Source: Diphasiastrum complanatum | Lineage: Eukaryota > Streptophyta > Lycopodiopsida > Lycopodiales > Lycopodiaceae | NCBI GenBank assembly: GCA_029204225.1 | Contig: MU832107.1 | Span: forward strand, 1-64,000 | DNA length: 64,000 nucleotides | Direction: 5' to 3' | Part shown: positions 45,334-54,767 of the stretch, piece by piece | How the letters are laid out: each line of letters starts with the position of its first letter | Numbering within the stretch: position 1 is the stretch's first letter | The notes under the pieces: generated by a model | What the model was told of the DNA's origin: nothing | What the model saw: the letters and a program-made list of their open reading frames with translations, nothing else | The model's database searches: none | Translations under genes and position numbers: made by a program

Positions 45334-45425
45334 CATAGTTGCAGCGAATCGCGATTCGCCAGCTTCGCGATTCGGGAATCGCGATTCGCGATTCGCTACA
45401 GCGAATCGTGGACAGAATCGCAAAA
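45334..45425. repeat. hAT left terminus and subterminal repeats
   Basis: CATAGTTGCA is followed by clustered GCGAATCGC, TCGCGATTCG and GAATCGCGATTCGC motifs in both orientations, ending at an A-run. Probable transposase-binding sites. Confidence 0.85.
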
Positions 45426-46302
45426 AAAAAAAAACAAAAACTCGATTTTCGGCCTCCTCCTCGCGCACAGAACCGCGCCAACAGTGGAGGAGGCAAATTT
45501 TTTTTCTAAGAGCCGTGGGCGTCCAATCTTCGCAAGTGAATACTTGGCAGGCATCTACTCGACGATACGGAGTTGGTGTGCACGGTGCCGGGTGGGTTTG
45601 AGCTTCGTGGAGAGCGGAACGACCAAATTTTGATATTTGGTAAGTGTAGGCTTGATATTTTGCAATTGTTGACATTGAGCTGTAGGCAACCAAATCGAGC
45701 GTAGTCTGGCTCTAGACCACCTTTCTTCACGCCCACAGTGATTTTTACAGCATCAGTTTCAGCCGTCACGACACGCCTAGCGAGATTTGAACACCACATT
45801 CCAAATGCTTGTGTATTTTGGCCATTTCCACGGAATGGCTTGTTGGAAACCGAGTGAGGTGATGTCTGAGCCTAAAATGCATTTCCACATGCTTGCACAG
45901 ACTCCTATGACCTCCGTTCCGCCCGTCTACGTCCGTATCACAAATTTCAATTTTCATGCCCTGATTCCATACTTTTTAGGGTTTCGGCGTGGACCATCGT
46001 GCAAACATCTACTAGGGGCGCGGTTTAGGCCCACACTGCACTTCTTTATGCCTGCATGGACTCCGACGCTAACGTCAGTCGCCTGTTATCCCTCATACAG
46101 AAATTATTCTATCCCACGCCCTAATCTCATGTTCTTCTTTGGCACTTGATATAATGTGTGAACTGGAATCGTTCTGATGTATGCTCTGGTATTTTGAGCT
46201 CTATTTGAGCTCGGTAATGTTGTTCAATGCAATGTATTTTTTCTTCTACTGAACATTTGCCTGATTATTTGTTGTTTGCAGGTTTAGGGTCGTGTTGATA
46301 CG

Positions 46303-49300
46303 ATGCCAGTGCGGGACCGAGGCCTTTGGGCCGAGCTTACCGATGGGGATGTGGGCACACACCATGGCTCAGGCACCCGCAGATGGAGATGCTTGCATTG
46401 CGGTGGTCACTTCACGGGATCACTCACCAGGGTTAGGGCTCACTTGCTGCAGTCAGAGGGCCAGATGGGCGGACATTGGGCATATCTGATTGCCCCAGGA
46501 TTTCTGATGAGGATCTGCAGAGGTTGTCTACCATGTACGGGCCCGATACTGCATCACAGGGTTCTAGACAGGGACAGGCAGCAGGAGCAGCTACAGGTAG
46601 GCATACAGGAGGGCTCACAGGCAGACATGCAGGGCCTACCATGGATATTGGGCCCAGTACATCACGGGCAAGGCATGGTATAGCTGCAGGGCGTACATCA
46701 TGGGTTGGGCATGGTATAGGTGTAGGGCCCAGTACATCACAAGCAGAGCATGGTACAGCTGCAGGGCCCAATATAGCACGGGCAGAGCATGGTTCAGGTG
46801 CAAGGCCCAGTAGAGCACCTTCAGTTCCATCCGCAGCAGCAGCAGGACCATCAGATGAGCATGTTGGTTCAGCAGCAGCGGGTGCTTCTCGACCCTCCTC
46901 CTCGGCAGTAGATGCACCACATGCTTCGGCAGATGTTGCCAGAGAGAGTGACACACCCACAGATCAGCCATCCGTTGGGCATGCCAGACCACGAGCACCA
47001 TATACACAGCAGAGAGGGGTTAGGCCCGGGCAGCAGACCCTTGATCGATGCGGCTGGCAGAGAGAGCAACGGGCCCGTTGCACTCGACTGTGTGGCCAGT
47101 TCTTTTACGAGTGTGGCATTGCCTTTGCTATTGCTGACACTTGGGTGTTCAAGGGAGTTCTGTGCACAGATGGCGGCCATGGATGCTACATGGACACCTC
47201 CCAGGCGAGAGGCACTACGAGACAGGTTGCTTCGTCAGGAGGAGGAGACCATCACGCGGGAGTTGAGTTCCATTCGCTCAGCTTGGCAGCAGTAAGTAAC
47301 TTGTCTTTGTAATCTCTTTGCATGTGTTTAGGATTTACTGGTGCCGTAATTTTTGCATGTAGCTAATGGGTGTTTTGCGACAGGTATGGATGCACGATAC
47401 TGAGCGATGGATGGACCGACATTCGTCGGCGATCCGTCATCAATGTCTTGGTTTCTTGTCCGCTTGGCACAGTATTCCTACGTGGCGTGGATGTCACTCG
47501 AGGTGGTGACGCCATCACAGCCGATTTCATATGGGAGGTCATTAGAGATGTTATTGCTGACATCGGAGATGAGCACGTGGTTCAGGTTGTCACCAACAAC
47601 ACCTCGAACTGCAAGCAGATGGGCGAGATTATGATGAGGGAGCACCCCAGCATTGTGTGGACACCCTGTGCTGCACCTTGCATAGACTTGCTCATCCATG
47701 ACCTATGTGCGCTTCCATGGATCAGAGAGGTATAGTTTGTTCTATTTGCTATGCTTTCTTCCTTCGATGCTGCTAACCACGTCTCAACTACTGTCTAAAC
47801 TTTTTTACTGGGTGTTTGTGTTGCAGATCACTTCTACGGCCATGCGCCTGGTCACTTTTGTCACCAGGAAGAGGCGTGTGTTGGCCCTGTTCCGCACCTT
47901 CTCCACCCTAAACCTGAAGAAGCCCGCACCCACACGCTTTGCGTTTTACTTCTTGGTGCTAGAGCGATTGGTGGTGGTGAAGGATGCATTGCGGCGGATG
48001 GTTTCCAGCGTGGCCTTCCGGGACTTTACAGACCTCCCCCATTCGACATTTTTCCAGTCCACTGTGTACGGCGACGAGTTCTGGAGAGCTGCTGAGGAGA
48101 TTAGTGGGATCCTACTACCCATTTACAGAGTGCTGCGTCTGGTAGACCGTGAGGGGTGCACCCTCGGTCTCATTTACGAGTTCATGGAGTGCATCGGCGA
48201 GGGGATTCTGTTGTCAGCCTTGGACGAGCATAGGTATGACTCTTCAGTGTCTAGTTTGTTGTTTCTCACTCGAGTCTGATGCATTTCTTTTATGCTATGG
48301 TTTAGTGATTGTTGTAATTTGTCTGTTGCAGGAGGCGCGAGATCTCACGCATCTGGGAGGCCAGATGGGACTACTTCCACCGACCCATCCATGCCGTAGC
48401 CCACATGTTACACCCCTTGTGGCGCTCTACACGAGAGAGGGACGATCCAAAGCTGCACCGGGGATGGGTGGAGTACACGGAGCGCGTATGGCCCGGACCA
48501 GGTACGTGTGAGAAATCATTTGGTAGCAATGTTACTGCAGTATTGTACTCATTGGTAGTGTCTGAATTTGAGGGGTCTTACATGTGCCATGTTTTTCCTT
48601 TTGCCAATAGGTCCGATGTTGGCCAACATTGCAAGCCAGCTGCTCGCATTTGAGCGCTTCCAGTTTCCTTTCGATGGAGAGCAGAGTCGGCGGAGGGAGG
48701 ATCAGCTGAGGCCCGTTACATGGTGGTGCATCCACGGGCACAGCACAGGTGACCTGAGGCGATTGGCTGAGAGAGTCCTTGCACAGGACTGCTCTGCAGG
48801 AGCTTGTGAACGGAATTGGAGCACTTGGGCCTTGTATCACACGCAGAAGAGCAACAGGTTGTCCATCGAGCAATGTAGGCGGTTGCTGTTTGTGAACACC
48901 AACGGCCGTATGCTGAGGCGCACACGAGGAGAGGGTCAGATGCTCGAGGTGAGTCACATCATCACCCCTTTTTTCTTGGTATGCTTTGGTGAATTGATTT
49001 GCTTTCAAAATATGCAGTGAGTTGCACAATACCTGCCTAACAACAATGTATTGTTTTTGGTTGCAGGTGGACCCCGACACTTGCTTGGTGGATTCGATAG
49101 CTGCTGCTCCTCGGGCACCACCCACACAGGAGGAGATGGATGATGAGATCCATAGAGAGCTCTACAGACAGGCACAGGTTGACGCACGGGCTTTACGGCG
49201 GCAGAGGAGGACAGAGAGGCAGAGGGAGAGGGCTGAGGAGGGAGATGACGAGGTCTCGGAGGGTGGAGAGATGCTCGGGGCAGACTATGTGGAGGAGGAG

Positions 49301-49844
49301 GAGTGGGTTGAGGGAGATACAGAGGAGGACGAGGAGATGTGGGCGGAGGCACAGGGGGAAGACCTGGCTGACCTGCTGGTGGACCCTGATGCAGAGACAG
49401 AGGAGGAGCCAGCCATTCCTGCACGTAGGCCTAGGGAGAGACCTAGAGGTTCTAGGAGGGGGGGGGCTGAGTACTCTTTTTGTAGACAGGAGTGGAGCAT
49501 CACAGGCAGTCGTCGGCCAGGCATCATCACAGTGGGTAGGGCCATCCCAGGGCGTAGGGTTACGGCCACCTGACACACAGGCACGACGGAGTAGACACAG
49601 GGCTGGGGGCAGCCAGATGGGGGCTAGAGGAGGGGAGAGAGGCAAAGGCAAAGGCAGAGGTAGAGGCAGGGAGAGGGGGGTGGTCCAGAGCCAGGGCACG
49701 CAGCAGGGATCCAGAGCACGCAGCAGAGCCAGGGCCACACCACGACATATGGCTCCCTCCAGTTCCGATTCATCTGCGGACCCATGGGATCTGCAGTCCA
49801 CAGATTCGGATGATTTATCCTACCACGACTCTGACGAGCCTTAG
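46303..49844 (+). CDS. hAT transposase (BED finger, DUF659, hAT dimerisation)
   Basis: Exons inferred from clean GT-AG borders are about 46303-47291, 47384-47729, 47827-48233, 48332-48501, 48611-48948 and 49067-49844. Domains in order: a BED-type zinc finger RWRCLHCGGHFTG...RAHLL; a Gly/Ala/Ser/Pro-rich linker; a helical region ending REALRDRLLRQEEETI; DUF659 opening YGCTILSDGWTDIRRRS with TPCAAPCIDLLIHDL; a mid region with RPIHAVAHMLHPLW; and the dimerisation motif SAGACERNWSTWALYH (about 48800). The tail is acidic, then Arg/Gly-rich. The protein would bind the element ends and catalyse cut-and-paste transposition. The frame differs between the BED finger and the linker (about 46465-46476), again before the REALRD block, and probably at a G-run near 49455, so this copy may not make a full protein. 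Confidence 0.85.
46640..46830. repeat. Minisatellite inside the transposase linker
   Basis: Units of the form GGGCCCA(G/A)TA...GCA(G/A)AGCATGG-CAG-TGCA recur about every 50-60 bp and encode a GPSTS...ARHG/AEHG repeat. They expand the disordered linker between the BED finger and the catalytic core. Confidence 0.65.
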
Positions 49845-50013
49845 TTATATAGTTTTCATTACGTTCATGGAATATCATTGTACCCCTTTTTGGTGCCATG
49901 TGGCCCGATATTATATATTATGATGATCCTATTCACAGCATTGTCGTGATTCAGTATTGTTCTTTGTGGTTTTAGTTCAGTAACTTCGGTTTTATGGTTT
50001 ATGATTTATGGTT

Positions 50014-50014
<1 letters not shown>

Positions 50015-50095
<81 letters not shown>
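50015..50095. repeat. (GA)n microsatellite in the hAT 3' region
   Basis: About 40 GA units about 170 bp after the transposase stop. The poly-Arg/Glu ORF here is an artefact. Confidence 0.95.
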
Positions 50096-50098
<3 letters not shown>

Positions 50099-50439
50099 GG
50101 TTGTTTTGTCAAAAATTGTTTCATTTAAGGCTAAAGTTCAGAATGATTCAGCTAGGTTTTTGTTCAGCATGCTTTTAGTTCCGTTTGTTGTGAATCGTGA
50201 TCAGAGAGAGATAGAGAGAGGGAGAATCAGAAAAAGGGAGATTCCTGCTATGTTCACTAGGAATGCCCCAATGTGTTCTCTTTTTTTTATATGGGATGCA
50301 GCTTTAGCGTAAAGGGACCATCCTGCACCTGAAACAGTCGGCAAACTACACAATCATACTCCCCTCGATCAAAGCTTTCATCTGATACCCATATTGCACA
50401 AAAAAATTTCAAAAAAAAAAAAAAACAATTCGATTCTAC

Positions 50440-50516
50440 ACGATTCTGGGAAAATCCCGAATCGCGAATCGGGATCGCGATTCTGATCGCGATTCGCGAA
50501 TCTCGGTGCAACTATG
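50440..50516. repeat. hAT right terminus and subterminal repeats
   Basis: Clustered GAATCGCGAATCGGGATCGCG-like motifs precede the terminal TGCAACTATG, mirroring the left end. Confidence 0.85.
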
Positions 50517-50524
50517 GTTCAAAT
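50517..50524. repeat. hAT target-site duplication, right
   Basis: GTTCAAAT, identical to 45326-45333. Confidence 0.95.
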
Positions 50525-50568
50525 ATTGCCTAAGTAGCAAATATTTTGAAGAGGTTTGCAATGGAAAA

Positions 50569-51406
50569 TTATTCAAAAAAGTCCACAAAAATCTTGCAGA
50601 TGATCAAGATTTCCAAGGGAAATGCATTGGGAAACAGCCAATCAGATAGATTCAGAGAATAATGTACTACATGATCAGAGGCTGCCGTTCTCGTCCTAGA
50701 CAGAGAAAGTGGAATGCTAACAGGATGGAGAGTTATAATCTTCCTCTTGCCTTTCTTTGTTATTACTAACCGAATACGCCTCGGTTTTTGTACTGCCAGT
50801 CTAATTCTGCTTCCAGGAAGCCAGATCTTATTGTAGCTATGTTGTCTCAATCCTGTGCTTGGGTTCCTCCATTTTATATTCTTTTGTAGACCAGCATCTG
50901 ATCCACCGTTGCTGGTTGTAAAATCACGAGTAGCAGGAGGTCGATGGGTATCTCGCCAATTGCTCTGATTTATTAGAGTTTGATTGCTGCTATCTGGAGC
51001 TGGCTGATAGCTCTGATTTCATTGCTTGCTCTAGCTGCTTGATTGCTCTGATCTCTGCGATGTGTAGCTGGCTGATTGCTTTGATTTCTGAGAGTTTGAT
51101 TGCTGCGACCTGTAGCTGGCTGCTGATTTCTCTGATTTCTTAGAGTCCGATCTATCCTGCGATGTGGGTTCTGGAAGTCATCCGACCGTGAGGACTCCTG
51201 CGGCGCCTGCAGTGGGTTTGCCAGCTCTGGAACTTGCCATGATACCCTACAAATGCTGTCGATGAGCTTTCCTCGATACGCCTGTGAGTTTCAGTCGGGA
51301 AGGGCCCTTCAGCCTCACTACCAAGCATGAAGGGAAGCGCATAATGGCATATTAGGCGTCCTCTTTTTATGAAGGAAAATCCCCTCATTGCCCACCCAAC
51401 CAACAT
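50569..51406 (-). CDS. Unrecognised Gln/Asn-rich protein remnant
   Basis: The minus strand has a coding-like run in different frames. 51406-51250 reads LICHYALPFMLGSEAEGPFP. The next part reads YRGKLIDSICRVSWQVPELA and then a repetitive Gln/Asn/Ser/Arg segment (RNQRNQQPATGRSNQTLRNQ type, about 51180-50960). The end reads WRDTHRPPATRDFTTSN and continues, rich in Arg and Lys, to a stop at 50569. Composition suggests a former gene with a disordered low-complexity centre. I do not recognise the family. At least two frame changes make it a probable pseudogene or a gene with unmarked introns. The hAT element ends about 50 bp from its stop. Confidence 0.35.
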
Positions 51407-51717
51407 CCATGATTATCTTCCAAACCCTAGAGCCCTAGGACAAAGCATTAGTGAAAATAGTTTAAAGAATGCACAAATTCATGCTGCTGCTGCTGCTCTA
51501 TTGATCAATCGATGATGATGCTGCTGTTGGATCGATCGATCAAGTGCATGTGAATATGGGCTTCTGTGATCATTTTTTAAATGGTGTTCTTCAAAATGCT
51601 GATATGGGTTTTTATTGCTCCTCGGAATGTAAGCTTCACACTCCCACGATTTGCAAATGGTGTGTTGAAACTCTCTTGATCGGTCTTGTCACAGACAGTG
51701 CAATAACAGCATCCATT

Positions 51718-51990
51718 GCATATTTAGATTCCTGGCAAACATTAGTCAAGAGCTTGCTTGCAATCACATCGTTGGCAGATACAGTTTTGTTGTATGTTAA
51801 TATGCTGTGTAGCACACAATGCACATTGTTTTGGCTCTAGATCAGATAGCATCGCATATTTGGATTCCTGGCAGACATTAGTCAAGGGCTTGCTTGCAAT
51901 CACATCATTGGCAGATACAGTTTTGTTGTATGTTAATATGCTGATGCAGCACACAATGTACATTGTTTTGGATCTAGATCAGATAGCATC
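51718..51990. repeat. Tandem duplication of 136 bp upstream of the glycosyltransferase
   Basis: Units start at 51718 and 51854 (GCATATTT-GATTCCTGGCA) and are about 95% identical. The second ends about 36 bp before the glycosyltransferase ATG, so the copies probably lie in its 5' leader or core promoter. Confidence 0.9.
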
Positions 51991-52025
51991 CTGATGGTTG
52001 TGGATCACTTTGGAGATTCTGCTCA

Positions 52026-54767
52026 ATGGAAGAATCATTGAAGATCAGAGTTCAAAGACGCGTAGTCTATAGAAGCAGAAAAGAGCTATGGGCACTATTG
52101 CTTGGGGTAACTTCTCTTTGCATATGTGTAATCTTTGTTAACAATTTAGCATCAATTGTTTCTCGGGTGGATTCACCCTCTGAGTTTGTAGACAAGGAAG
52201 AAGATTTGAGGAGGCAGGCGGCTATTTGTGATCAGACGCTGTATCCTGCAGCCTGGGAACTCAAAGCAGATCAGATCACAATACTTGTGAATGGATTTGC
52301 CGAAGCTCGCCTTCCCCTTTTGCAGGCATCCATGCAGAAATACTCAGCCTCTCCTGAGGTGCACTCCATCTTCATCCTCTGGGGCAATGTGTCCACTCCT
52401 CGCTCGGTCCTTCAGAGCGCTACCTTCGTCAGCGTGGGCTCACCGATCTATGTTGTGAGACAAGACTCCACAAGCTTGAACGATCGATTTCTGCCTAGGC
52501 CTTATATCAAAACCAGAGCAGTGATGGTTTGTGATGATGATATCACCATTGAGCTCGAAGATCTCAAATTTGCACTGCAAGCGTGGAGTGAGAATCAGAG
52601 GCGAATTGTGGGCTTTTTTCCAAGAACTCATTCCTATAATCTGAACACCAAGTCTTGGATCTACACCAAAAGCGCAACGCGGTACTCGATCATGCTAACA
52701 AAGCTCATGATTATAGCCACAGAATTCCTATATCTCTATACCTGTAAGATGCCTCCGGGCGTGAAAGAGTATGTGGATGAAGGAATGAACTGTGAGGATA
52801 TTGCTATGAATTTCCTCGTGTCAAGCTATGGCGGACAAGGTCCCTTGTTTGTAGCAGGAAAGCCACAAGACTGGGGAGACACTCGGTCCTCGGCCAATGA
52901 CCTGAATACTATGGGGCTTAGTGCTCGCGTAGGGCACAGAAAGGATCGAGGGGATTGCATTGGGGCGTTTCAGAGGCTGTGGGGAAGCATGGAATTGAGG
53001 TATAGTTCTATCAAAGCAATCCCGGATGTGGAAGAACAGGTTCTCTGTGATAAATTTGGAGTTTTGATCCACTGTGATGCTCTTGTCTTCTCTCGGCGTG
53101 AAGCCCTGAGAATTGCTGGCAAACAGATAATAGCATCCAAGGCTCTCTTTGCATATGTGACAATTCTGCCATCTTGCAATCTCCTGAATGCTTCTTTTGT
53201 GCTGGCACAATCCCTTCGCAGCACAGGCACTGTTCATGATCTTGTAGCTCTGCTGCATCCCTCTGCCAACATCAGCGATGAGCATCCTCTATTGCAGGAG
53301 CACTTTGATGTTGTCAGACAGATCCAGTGGAGACATGAGAGCAGGCTTTTTAGGAAAGGCATTGAAAAACTGACTCTTTGGCTGCTCTCAGAGTACACAA
53401 AAGTAGTTTATGTGGATGTTGAGGCATTGGTGATTTCTAATCTAGATCATCTATTTGAACTTTCGGATTTTGCTGCAGGATCTCAGATGCTCAATCCACA
53501 GTACTTCGATTCAGGGTTTCTTGTATTAAGACCATCGATTGCAACCTACAAGGCAATGATAGATACACTAGAAAAAGCTAACATCTCCCATTTGCTAACC
53601 GCTGATCATTTCCTGAATGCCTTCTTCAATAGCTGGCTTGAGATGCCAACAAATTATAGGTTACCAATGTGCTATACCGCAGTGCTACACCATATTTCTG
53701 AATCAGAATATCCTCCAGGTTTTGACAGGAAATTTTTTGATCGAAAATTGGGCAATCTTGCAGTTATTCGCTTGCCCAATTTGACATTTGCTTTGGCTGC
53801 TATTGATCCACTGCAGCAAGCATGCACCCACATCTGGTGTAATGTTTGGATTCAAGTTTTTGAAGCTCTGGTGAGGAATTCTTTTCAACCATATGAAAAC
53901 GAGAGTCTGCCTGTCTCACAAGTTTACCCTGCTAACCTCACATTGCCTGAGATTTCTATTTCAAGATCAGCAACAGACAGCACTCTGGAGCAAGGCCAGT
54001 CCCAGCTTGAAGCTTTTGCAACAGTCATTTATGAAAATAATACCTTCTGTCTTGAGGGATGGCTGGTGTCCTTCCAGGAGTACCACTTTCTTAGTAGATC
54101 TGTTGACACATTGTTGATTGTGGTGTCTACCGTGGATGAGCAACTGTGGAAGTCATACGCAGAACTGTTCGACAATGTTGTGGTGGTGGATCCAGTTGCA
54201 TTAAATGGAGACATAATCCACTCGTCATTTGCATTGCTATACTTATGGAATCAAACTTCATATGCGAGGCTAGTTTATGTTGATTTATGCTCCATATTTT
54301 TGAAATCCTGCAATGCCCTACTAGATTATTATACTCCACTGGCGGCCATTCCAAATATTTTACTTCCGGACACATTCTCCACGGAGGTGGTAGTGTTGCA
54401 GCCTAATAAGCTAACTTACCAGTCGCTTTCGGAAGGCCTTAAAACCTACAAGGTCTTGGATCAATCCTTTGAAAGTTATGCAAACTTTTACTACAGGGAT
54501 TGGCACACATGGCCTGCAAAGCACAGACTTGTTCCGTCATTTCGAATTGACATGAGATTTCATACACAGCTCTTTGAACAAATTGAACATTCAACAAAGC
54601 TTTTGGTATTCTCTAGCAATCCTCCTATCTGGAGCAGCTCCACCAATTGGACTCCTTTAGAAAAATTGAAGGTTAAGAAGCGTTGGAAAAGAACTTTGTG
54701 TAGCAAAAAATATGCAATCCAAGCAGGTCCTGGTAATGTGACTAAAATATGCAACAATTTGGAGTAA
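52026..54767 (+). CDS. Type II membrane glycosyltransferase: GT64-like + GT8-like + degenerate GT8-like
   Basis: Intact single-exon gene, 913 aa. A basic tail and one membrane anchor (about residues 21-45) indicate a Golgi type II protein. Residues 83-350 match the exostosin-like GT64 fold: ITILVNGFAEARLPLLQ, DRFLPRPYIKTRAVMVCDDD with the metal-binding DDD at 170-172, and MNCEDIAMNFLVS. Residues 374-612 match a glycogenin-like GT8 domain: LRKGI-type LFRKGIEKLTLWLL, VVYVDVEALV (DVE in place of the usual DxD), NPQYFDSGFLVLRPS, DHFLNAFFNSWLEMPT. Residues 664-880 look like a further GT8-type domain whose motif is only YVDLC, so probably not catalytic. Several N-glycosylation sites (such as Asn121, Asn388, Asn415) support a lumenal location. 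Plant GT64 and GT8 enzymes act on sphingolipids, xylan and other wall glycans; the substrate here is unknown. The start follows the in-frame membrane anchor. Confidence 0.9.
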   Translation: MEESLKIRVQRRVVYRSRKELWALLLGVTSLCICVIFVNNLASIVSRVDSPSEFVDKEEDLRRQAAICDQTLYPAAWELKADQITILVNGFAEARLPLLQASMQKYSASPEVHSIFILWGNVSTPRSVLQSATFVSVGSPIYVVRQDSTSLNDRFLPRPYIKTRAVMVCDDDITIELEDLKFALQAWSENQRRIVGFFPRTHSYNLNTKSWIYTKSATRYSIMLTKLMIIATEFLYLYTCKMPPGVKEYVDEGMNCEDIAMNFLVSSYGGQGPLFVAGKPQDWGDTRSSANDLNTMGLSARVGHRKDRGDCIGAFQRLWGSMELRYSSIKAIPDVEEQVLCDKFGVLIHCDALVFSRREALRIAGKQIIASKALFAYVTILPSCNLLNASFVLAQSLRSTGTVHDLVALLHPSANISDEHPLLQEHFDVVRQIQWRHESRLFRKGIEKLTLWLLSEYTKVVYVDVEALVISNLDHLFELSDFAAGSQMLNPQYFDSGFLVLRPSIATYKAMIDTLEKANISHLLTADHFLNAFFNSWLEMPTNYRLPMCYTAVLHHISESEYPPGFDRKFFDRKLGNLAVIRLPNLTFALAAIDPLQQACTHIWCNVWIQVFEALVRNSFQPYENESLPVSQVYPANLTLPEISISRSATDSTLEQGQSQLEAFATVIYENNTFCLEGWLVSFQEYHFLSRSVDTLLIVVSTVDEQLWKSYAELFDNVVVVDPVALNGDIIHSSFALLYLWNQTSYARLVYVDLCSIFLKSCNALLDYYTPLAAIPNILLPDTFSTEVVVLQPNKLTYQSLSEGLKTYKVLDQSFESYANFYYRDWHTWPAKHRLVPSFRIDMRFHTQLFEQIEHSTKLLVFSSNPPIWSSSTNWTPLEKLKVKKRWKRTLCSKKYAIQAGPGNVTKICNNLE

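Larger units (their letters stand above)
45334..50516 (+). mobile_element. hAT-superfamily DNA transposon, full length (5.2 kb)
   Basis: The termini are CATAGTTGCA...TGCAACTATG, an inverted repeat perfect for 10 bp and then imperfect, flanked by the perfect 8-bp duplication GTTCAAAT. Both ends are packed with GCGATTCGC-type palindromic subterminal repeats, the usual transposase-binding arrangement in hAT elements. The interior holds one plus-strand transposase gene with five introns and all expected domains. The intact duplication suggests a fairly recent insertion, although the transposase frame carries a few changes. Confidence 0.95.

Noticed and set aside
45325-45335. GGTTCAAATC, a tRNA B-box-like motif
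   Set aside because: It is the hAT target duplication plus the element's first base; no tRNA or SINE body is present.
45787-46149. 120-aa ORF upstream of the hAT transposase
   Set aside because: No domain; it lies in the probable 5' leader, which ends with a splice acceptor near 46281.
50001-50312. 103-aa ORF with an Arg/Glu run
   Set aside because: Created by the GA microsatellite inside the hAT 3' region.
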